Shown piece after piece: positions 7,952-13,110 of a stretch of 13,110 nt of DNA. The notes under the pieces are model-generated. The model made no database searches. It was not told the DNA's origin and saw nothing but the letters and a program-made list of their open reading frames with translations. A program made the position numbers and the translations under genes. The stretch's first letter is position 1; each line of letters opens with the position of its first letter. The DNA is from Betaproteobacteria bacterium (GTDB taxonomy: Bacteria > Pseudomonadota > Gammaproteobacteria > Burkholderiales > UBA9220), in NCBI GenBank assembly GCA_003519965.1, contig DOVS01000136.1, forward strand, positions 1 through 13,110, written 5' to 3'.

Positions 7952-8898
7952 ACACCTGGCCCGACACCCTATTCCAACTCATTCAGTCGGTGCTCGTCGT
8001 GACCTTGGCGCCGCTGCTGCTCGGCTGGATCAACCAGTGCCGCGCCTGGCTGCAAAATCGCCGTGGCGCAGGACCGCTTCAGCCTTACCGCGAATTGCAC
8101 AAACTCTTCCATAAAGAGGTCGTGCTCGCGCATCACGCTTCCGCGTTGTTCCGCATGGCTCCTTATATCCGCTTCGGCAGTATGTGGCTTGCCGCCGCCA
8201 TTGTTCCGGTGCTCGCCACCGACTTACCGTTTTCACCCGCCGCCGATGTGATCGCCCTGGTAGGCGTTTTCGCCTTTTCCCGCGTTTTTCTTGCGCTCGC
8301 CGCCATGGATGTGGGCACCGCCTTCGGTTCACTGGGCGCTCGCCGCGAAATGCTCGTCTCCTTCTTGGCGGAGCCGGCTTTGCTAATGGTATTCTTTAAT
8401 GCCTCGCTAATTAGTCACTCCACCCAACTCACAACCATTGTCGAAACGCTCTCCCACCATACGCTGATGCTCCATCCCAGCATGGCGTTCGCCGCCGCCG
8501 CGTTCCTCATGGTGCTGCTTGCCGAAAACGCCCGCATCCCGGTGGATAACCCCGCCACGCACCTAGAGTTGACCATGATTCACGAAGCCATGACGCTGGA
8601 GTATTCCGCCCGCCATTTGGCGCTGATCGAATGGTCGAGCCATATCAAGCTCATGACCTATACGACCCTCGGTATCGCGCTGTTCGCGCCGTGGGGTATT
8701 GCCCAAGCTGGCGATTGGCGAGCGGTGCCGCTGGCGGTAGCAGCCTTGCTATTCAAGCTCGGACTCGCGGGAGCGGGACTGGCGCTATTGGAGACACTCT
8801 CCGCCAAACTGCGCTTGTTCCGGGCGCCGGAATTTCTCGGTACCGCGTTTCTGTTAGCGGTGCTGGGGCTGCTCACCTATTTTCTACGGATTAGCTGA
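7948..8898 (+). CDS. hyfC: Hydrogenase-4 component C-like membrane subunit (NuoH/HycD type)
   Basis: Membrane subunit of 316 residues that links the hydrophilic large/small subunit pair to the proton-pumping arm, as NuoH does in complex I. Hallmarks are GWINQCRAWLQNRRGAGPLQPYRELHKL (26-53), which is the conserved cytoplasmic loop, then a membrane block with E142 in LAEPALL. The second loop is LLAENARIPVDNPATHLELTMIHEAMTLEYS (190-220), with acidic residues E193, E207, E213 and E218. NPATHLELTMIHEAM is the hydrogenase-type version of this loop rather than the complex I type. About eight hydrophobic segments are visible. The start overlaps the hyfB stop by four bases, implying translational coupling; no separate ribosome site is seen. 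The length is normal and no defects are visible. Confidence 0.93.
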   Translation: MNTWPDTLFQLIQSVLVVTLAPLLLGWINQCRAWLQNRRGAGPLQPYRELHKLFHKEVVLAHHASALFRMAPYIRFGSMWLAAAIVPVLATDLPFSPAADVIALVGVFAFSRVFLALAAMDVGTAFGSLGARREMLVSFLAEPALLMVFFNASLISHSTQLTTIVETLSHHTLMLHPSMAFAAAAFLMVLLAENARIPVDNPATHLELTMIHEAMTLEYSARHLALIEWSSHIKLMTYTTLGIALFAPWGIAQAGDWRAVPLAVAALLFKLGLAGAGLALLETLSAKLRLFRAPEFLGTAFLLAVLGLLTYFLRIS

Positions 8899-8900
8899 CC

Positions 8901-9563
8901 ATGGCGTCCCCTTTCCTCGGTGACCTGATTAACTTGCTCGCGGCTTTGCTGCTGCTGATCGCTTTCGCCATGCTGGCCCAGCGGCGCGTACTCTCATTGA
9001 TTAATCTGTTCGCCTGGCAAGGCTTGATATTGGCGGCGAGTACCGCGGTAATGGCCTATTCGTCCCATCAGCACCATCTCTATTACTCCGCGCTACTCAC
9101 TGTCCTACTCAAGGTGCTGTTTCTGCCATGGTTATTACATCGCCTGATTCGTCAATTGAATGTCAAATGGGATGTGGAAACCTTAATCAATATCCCCACC
9201 ACCATGCTAACGGGCCTAGGGTTGGTCGTGTTTGCCTTTAACCTCGCCACGCCTATTTCTCAATTAGCCACCACCGTCGCCAAGAGCACGCTGGGTATCG
9301 CTTTGGCTAGTGTACTGCTGTCTTTTTTGATGATGATTACCCGGCGCAAGGCGATCCCCCAAGTCATCGGTTTTCTGGCGATGGAGAACGGCTTATTTCT
9401 GGCCGCGACCAGTGCGACCTATGGCATGCCCATGGTGGTAGAGCTGGGCATCGCTCTGGATGTGTTGGTCGGCGCCGTGATCCTGGGTATTTTCTTTTTT
9501 CAAATCCGCGAAGCCTTTGACAGCCTGGACTTGAAGCATATGGAACAGCTCAGGGAAAAATAA
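8901..9563 (+). CDS. hyfE: Hydrogenase-4 component E-like membrane subunit (NuoK-like)
   Basis: Membrane subunit of 220 residues. The second half is NuoK-like: QVIGFLAMENGLFLAATSAT (154-173) carries a buried acidic residue, E162, and VVELGIALDVLVGAVILGIF (179-198) carries E181 and D187. The first half contributes extra helices, including LTVLLKVLFLPWLLHRLI (66-83), as in HyfE. In NuoK such buried glutamates lie on the proton pathway, so a role in the ion route is likely. It begins two bases after the hyfC stop and ends one base before hyfF. The presence of a HyfE homologue together with two antiporter-like subunits (HyfB, HyfF) places the cluster with hydrogenase-4 (Hyf) rather than hydrogenase-3 (Hyc), which has only one antiporter-type subunit and no HyfE. 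Confidence 0.9.
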   Translation: MASPFLGDLINLLAALLLLIAFAMLAQRRVLSLINLFAWQGLILAASTAVMAYSSHQHHLYYSALLTVLLKVLFLPWLLHRLIRQLNVKWDVETLINIPTTMLTGLGLVVFAFNLATPISQLATTVAKSTLGIALASVLLSFLMMITRRKAIPQVIGFLAMENGLFLAATSATYGMPMVVELGIALDVLVGAVILGIFFFQIREAFDSLDLKHMEQLREK

Positions 9564-9564
9564 G

Positions 9565-11013
9565 ATGGAAATCCTCTGGATTCTGGGTATCCCATTATTC
9601 GGCGCACTGCTGCTGGCCTTTCTCGGCCACCGCCGCTGGGCGCCAGAACTCAATGCGGTCTTGAGCCTCGCCACACTTGCCGCCACTGTCTGGCTGACCG
9701 TCCGAATTATCGCCCATGGCCCGATGGTAGTGGTGGACGAGATGTTTTTCGTCGATTCGTTCAATATTTTCCTCATCGCCCTCACGGCGTTCGTCGGCTT
9801 CACTACCGCCCTATTCAGCCGCCCCTACATGCGTATCGAGACACAGCGCGGCAAATTAACGCCAGGACTGCTGCGGCTTTATTACAGCATGTACCAGCTA
9901 TTCATCTTCACCATGCTGCTCGCCTTATCCACCAATAATTTAGGTATTCTGTGGGTGGCGATGGAAGCAGCCACTCTCGCCACGGTGCTCCAAGTCAGCT
10001 TATACCGCACGCCGTCCAGTGTGGAAGCCGCATGGAAATATTTTATTCTGTGCGGCGTCGGTATCGCCCAAGCGCTATTCGGCACCATCCTCGTGTATTT
10101 CGCCGCGGAGAAAGTGCTGGGTGCGGGAGGAACCGCCCTCTTATGGACGCACCTCAATCAGGTAAAGACACACCTGGAACCGACGGTGCTATCGCTCGCC
10201 TTCGTCTTTCTGCTAGTCGGCTATGGCACCAAAGTGGGACTCGTGCCGCTGCACAGTTGGCTGCCCGACGCCCACGCCGAGGGGCCAACCCCCATTTCCG
10301 CCGTGTTATCGGGGCTGCTGCTCAACGTGGCGCTCTACGCCGTGGTGCGCAGCAAAATCCTGGTAGACGGCGCTCTGGGAACGCACTTCGCCGGCAACCT
10401 GCTGATGGGTTTCGGTATCCTGTCGGTGACAGTCGCCTCGTTCTTTCTCCTTCGCCAGAAAGATATTAAACGGCTATTCGCCTATTCCTCCATCGAACAT
10501 ATGGGGCTAGCGACGTTTGCTTTCGGCATGGGGGGAAGCCTCGCAACATTCGCCGCATTACTGCACATGACGGTGCATAGCCTGACCAAATCGGCGATCT
10601 TCTTCACGGTCGGCCATGCCGTGCAGAAAACCGGCTCCCAATGGATTGACGGTATCTCCGGACTCGTCAAACAAAGTCCCGCTATTGGCTGGGGCCTGAT
10701 TCTCGGTAGTCTGGCGATTCTCGGCATGCCGCCATTCGGCGTATTCGCCAGCGAATTCCTGATACTTACCAGCACCATGCATCGACAACCCTGGGCCACG
10801 CCTTTTCTGGTAGTTTCCTTTGGCGTGGCGTTTGCCGCGATTTTCGGCAAAGTGCAGCCAATGGTGTTCGGTGAATCCAACCATCCGCGGCTCCCGCACC
10901 CGCCGTCGCTACTGCCGGTGTTCGTCCATTTAGCGCTAGTGCTGATGCTCGGCCTTTATATTCCACCTTATTTAGCCACCTGGTACCATCAGGCAGCACA
11001 ATTGATCCGATAG
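9565..11013 (+). CDS. hyfF: Hydrogenase-4 component F-like proton-translocating subunit (NuoN/Mrp type)
   Basis: Second antiporter-like subunit, 482 residues, matching HyfF in length. Conserved residues on the proton path are E134 in WVAMEAATLATV (TM5), K223 in GYGTKVGLVPLHSWLPDAHAEG (TM7), the IKRLFAYSSIEHMG block (301-314), H334/H338 with K342, and E397 in GVFASEF. The TM8 position that is Lys in HyfB is Asn here (SGLLLNVALYA), as I recall is normal for HyfF. With HyfB the complex would have two pumping channels. AGGGA at 9552-9556, 8 nt before the ATG, is a good ribosome site and lies inside the end of hyfE. hyfG follows after three bases. Confidence 0.93.
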   Translation: MEILWILGIPLFGALLLAFLGHRRWAPELNAVLSLATLAATVWLTVRIIAHGPMVVVDEMFFVDSFNIFLIALTAFVGFTTALFSRPYMRIETQRGKLTPGLLRLYYSMYQLFIFTMLLALSTNNLGILWVAMEAATLATVLQVSLYRTPSSVEAAWKYFILCGVGIAQALFGTILVYFAAEKVLGAGGTALLWTHLNQVKTHLEPTVLSLAFVFLLVGYGTKVGLVPLHSWLPDAHAEGPTPISAVLSGLLLNVALYAVVRSKILVDGALGTHFAGNLLMGFGILSVTVASFFLLRQKDIKRLFAYSSIEHMGLATFAFGMGGSLATFAALLHMTVHSLTKSAIFFTVGHAVQKTGSQWIDGISGLVKQSPAIGWGLILGSLAILGMPPFGVFASEFLILTSTMHRQPWATPFLVVSFGVAFAAIFGKVQPMVFGESNHPRLPHPPSLLPVFVHLALVLMLGLYIPPYLATWYHQAAQLIR

Positions 11014-11016
11014 CGA

Positions 11017-12558
11017 ATGGCCTTTCCCTGCCACGATTTCCAGCCGCTTTCCAGCGGCGCCGTTCTGACCGCCGATCACCGGACCGACGCCGCTGGCTGG
11101 CGTGTGTATTGCGAAACAGCCTACAAAAAGGGAGGACGGCTAATCGCCTTATGGGGCAGCGACGAACGCCCGCAAGGCGAAGGATACGCCATTCACGCCG
11201 CACTGATGGCCAGCGAGGGAATCGACTGCCTCACCCTGCCGCTGGAAGCGGAGCGCCCGGCTTATCCGAGTATCGACGATCTTTTCCCGGCGGCACTGCG
11301 CATGCAGCGCGCCGCTTACGATTTACTAGGTATCTTCGCCAGTGGAGCCGCCGACCATCGTGAATGGCTACGCCACGGCGCCTGGCCAGCGGGATTTTTC
11401 CCGTTGCGCTATGATTTCGCTGGCGACGCCACGTTCCCGCCCCAGGAAAATACTTATCCTTTCGTTCGTGTAGCGGGCGAAGGCGTCCATGAGATCCCCG
11501 TGGGTCCGGTGCATGCGGGCACCATTGAACCGGGGCATTTCCGCTTCTCGGTGATAGGCGAGCGGGTGCTGCGCCTGGAAGAACGCTTCGGTTACACCCA
11601 CAAAGGCGTCGAAAAGCGCTTCGAGCGCTTAAACCTGGCCGAAGGAGTAAAACTCGCCGGCCGGGTCAGCGGCGATTCTACTGTCGCTTATGCATGGGCC
11701 TATAGTATGGCGTGCGAGAGCTTGGCCAAGATCACCCCACCGCCGCGCGCGATATGGCTACGGGCCTTATGGCTGGAACGGGAGCGGGTTGCGAATCACC
11801 TTGGCGACCTGGGATTCCTTGCCAACGATGCCGCCTTTGCGTTTGGCCTCACCCAATTTTCCTGCCTCAAGGAGGATATGCTGCGCACCCACCACACCCT
11901 GTTCGGCCATCGTTATCTGATGGACGCCATTATCCCCGGCGGGGTACGCCATAATCTCAACGCCCAGGGCATGGCGCGCATCATTGCCGAGATTGGAAAA
12001 ATAGAGGAGACGTTGCCTATTCTCAAGGAAATTTACGAAGACCACGCGGGATTGCAGGACCGCTTCCTTGGCGCCGGCCGGGTATCGCCGGAAACTGCCT
12101 TGAATCTGGGAGTCACCGGTTTGGCAGGCCGTGCTAGCGGCCAAGTGTGGGATTTACGTGTGCAACTGCCCCCTCCGCCTTACGATCAACTGGACGTACA
12201 TATCGCCAGCAGCCAGGATGGCGACGTGGCGGCGCGGGTAGCGGTTCGCTTCGACGAAGCCAAGGAATCTCTGCGGCTGATTCACCTCATCCTCGACCGC
12301 ATGCCCGGCGGCGATATATGGACACCCTTGCCGGAAACAAGCGGAAAAGCATTCGGCCTCGGGTTGATGGAAGGCTGGCGCGGCGAAGTATTGGTGGCCC
12401 TCCACAGTGACGGCGAGCATATCCAGCGCGCTCATCTGCACGATCCTTCATGGCAGAATTGGCCGGTACTGGAGCACGCGATTCTAGGCAACGCCGTACC
12501 GGATTTTCCGCTGATTAACAAATCGTTTAACTTGAGCTACAGTGGCCACGACTTGTAG
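11017..12558 (+). CDS. hyfG: Hydrogenase-4 large subunit-like protein lacking the Ni-Fe site (NuoCD-like fusion)
   Basis: Hydrophilic subunit of 513 residues. About 1-131 is NuoC/30-kDa-like (RAAYDLLGIF and FPLRYDF near its end) and about 155-513 is NuoD/[NiFe] large-subunit-like (GPVHAGTIEPGHFRFSVIGE, then ERFGYTHKGVEKRFER at 189-204). True group 4 hydrogenases bind Ni-Fe with RxCGxC and DPCxxC. Here the first motif reads RVSGDS (216-221) and the second NLSYSG (505-510), so all four cysteines are replaced (Ser218, Ser221, Ser507, Gly510). The protein ends three residues after the second motif, with no cleavable tail, so no HycI-type processing is expected. The complex I quinone Tyr of the equivalent region (RMDY in Nqo4) is not present either. 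The fold and subunit contacts seem intact, so this is a repurposed subunit (Ehr-type) and not a pseudogene. Its catalytic role is unknown. Confidence 0.9.
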   Translation: MAFPCHDFQPLSSGAVLTADHRTDAAGWRVYCETAYKKGGRLIALWGSDERPQGEGYAIHAALMASEGIDCLTLPLEAERPAYPSIDDLFPAALRMQRAAYDLLGIFASGAADHREWLRHGAWPAGFFPLRYDFAGDATFPPQENTYPFVRVAGEGVHEIPVGPVHAGTIEPGHFRFSVIGERVLRLEERFGYTHKGVEKRFERLNLAEGVKLAGRVSGDSTVAYAWAYSMACESLAKITPPPRAIWLRALWLERERVANHLGDLGFLANDAAFAFGLTQFSCLKEDMLRTHHTLFGHRYLMDAIIPGGVRHNLNAQGMARIIAEIGKIEETLPILKEIYEDHAGLQDRFLGAGRVSPETALNLGVTGLAGRASGQVWDLRVQLPPPPYDQLDVHIASSQDGDVAARVAVRFDEAKESLRLIHLILDRMPGGDIWTPLPETSGKAFGLGLMEGWRGEVLVALHSDGEHIQRAHLHDPSWQNWPVLEHAILGNAVPDFPLINKSFNLSYSGHDL

Positions 12559-12579
12559 CCTTCACAGGAATACTCGCGC

Positions 12580-13095
12580 ATGTACGCCATTCTCCGGCAA
12601 ATTCTGAAAACCGGCGTCAAGACCGAAGCACCGCCCGCCGCCCAGAAAGCGGCGCGCGTAACGGAACAACGGCTACCGCAGGAGATTCTGCGCCATTTTG
12701 ACAAATCGCTGGCGATCCGCCATGTCGATACCGGTTCGTGTAACGGCTGCGAGCTGGAAATTCACGCCATCCACAATCCTTACTACAATCTGGAGGGATT
12801 GGGTATCCACTTCGTCGCCAGCCCGCGCCACGCCGATCTACTGCTGGTGACCGGACCCGTGTCGCGACATATGAAAACCGCCCTCGAGCGTACTTTCGAT
12901 GCCACCCCAGACCCTAAGTGGGTCGTTGCTATCGGCGATTGCGCCTGTCACGGCGGCGTCTTCGGAGAAAGCTACGCCAGTTGCGGGCGAGTCGCTAACG
13001 TGGTTCCGGTGGATGTGGAAGTACCCGGCTGCCCGCCCACGCCAGCCGCGCTCATCGCGGGAATATTAGCCGCCGTCCCGGCGGCTGGAAAGTGA
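12580..13095 (+). CDS. hyfI: Hydrogenase-4 small subunit-like iron-sulfur protein (NuoB/HycG type)
   Basis: Small subunit carrying a [4Fe-4S] cluster equivalent to complex I N2, which would sit next to HyfG and the HyfC interface. It has 171 residues, starts MYAILRQILKTG as HycG-type proteins do, and has a short linker before the cluster domain. Ligands are C54 and C57 (TGSCNGCELE), C121 (AIGDCAC) and C151 (VPGCPPTP). The C-x-x-C spacing is the hydrogenase type; complex I NuoB has adjacent cysteines. All four ligands are kept even though the large subunit has lost its metal site, so electron transfer through this cluster may still occur. C123 and C135 are extra. AGGAA at 12566-12570 lies 9 nt before the ATG, and the 21-bp gap after hyfG keeps it in the operon. 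The stop is directly followed by a further ATG at 13096. Confidence 0.92.
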   Translation: MYAILRQILKTGVKTEAPPAAQKAARVTEQRLPQEILRHFDKSLAIRHVDTGSCNGCELEIHAIHNPYYNLEGLGIHFVASPRHADLLLVTGPVSRHMKTALERTFDATPDPKWVVAIGDCACHGGVFGESYASCGRVANVVPVDVEVPGCPPTPAALIAGILAAVPAAGK

Positions 13096-13110
13096 ATGCC
13101 GATGGCTTAC
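13096..13110 (+). CDS. Start of a possible next operon gene, cut by window edge
   Basis: An ATG directly follows the hyfI stop, preceded by GGAAAG, and reads M-P-M-A-Y to the edge; a second in-frame ATG is at 13102. Tight spacing elsewhere in the operon makes a further gene likely, but five codons cannot identify it. A HyfH-type ferredoxin-like subunit is one candidate to look for. Confidence 0.35.

Noticed and set aside
5936..13095. Functional hydrogenase-4 or formate hydrogenlyase
   Set aside because: All four Ni-Fe cysteines are missing from the large subunit and there is no maturation tail; no formate dehydrogenase or hyp genes are in the window.
1..13110. CRISPR arrays, tRNA or rRNA genes, insertion sequences
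   Set aside because: No regularly spaced repeats, cloverleaf-like sequences, transposase frames or terminal inverted repeats were seen on either strand.

Overview
The window is a moderately GC-rich chromosomal segment, most likely from a gamma- or betaproteobacterium. The genes at hand do not fix the genus. A methanotroph or a chemolithoautotroph would fit, because clusters of this kind are often annotated there as 'formate hydrogenlyase' or 'hydrogenase-4'; this is recollection of the families and was not searched.

Layout. Minus strand, left side: the N-terminal two thirds of sucC (succinyl-CoA synthetase beta subunit, cut by the window edge), about 650 bp without a recognisable gene, then a gene for a degenerate EAL plus HDOD signalling protein. 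Next comes a non-coding divergent region of about 1.1 kb with several small hairpins and a plausible promoter. Plus strand, right side: a SulP-family anion transporter with a C-terminal STAS domain. After an 82-bp gap holding a good sigma-70-like promoter comes a tightly packed operon hyfB-hyfC-hyfE-hyfF-hyfG-hyfI, which continues off the right edge.

Function. HyfB and HyfF are Mrp/NuoL-N type proton-translocating subunits. HyfC is NuoH-like, HyfE is NuoK-like, HyfG is a NuoC-NuoD fusion with group 4 [NiFe]-hydrogenase ancestry, and HyfI is the N2-cluster (NuoB-like) subunit. The membrane arm keeps its key charged residues and HyfI keeps its four cluster cysteines. HyfG, however, has lost all four cysteines that hold the Ni-Fe site (now Ser218, Ser221, Ser507 and Gly510) and has no C-terminal maturation extension. 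The complex therefore cannot be a hydrogenase or formate hydrogenlyase. It belongs with the energy-converting hydrogenase-related (Ehr-type) complexes, whose reaction is not settled.

The most interesting feature is this hydrogenase-dead, ion-pump-competent complex directly behind a SulP transporter that could carry bicarbonate or sulfate. One hypothesis is that the complex and the transporter work together in ion-driven anion (possibly inorganic carbon) uptake. The sequence alone does not prove this.
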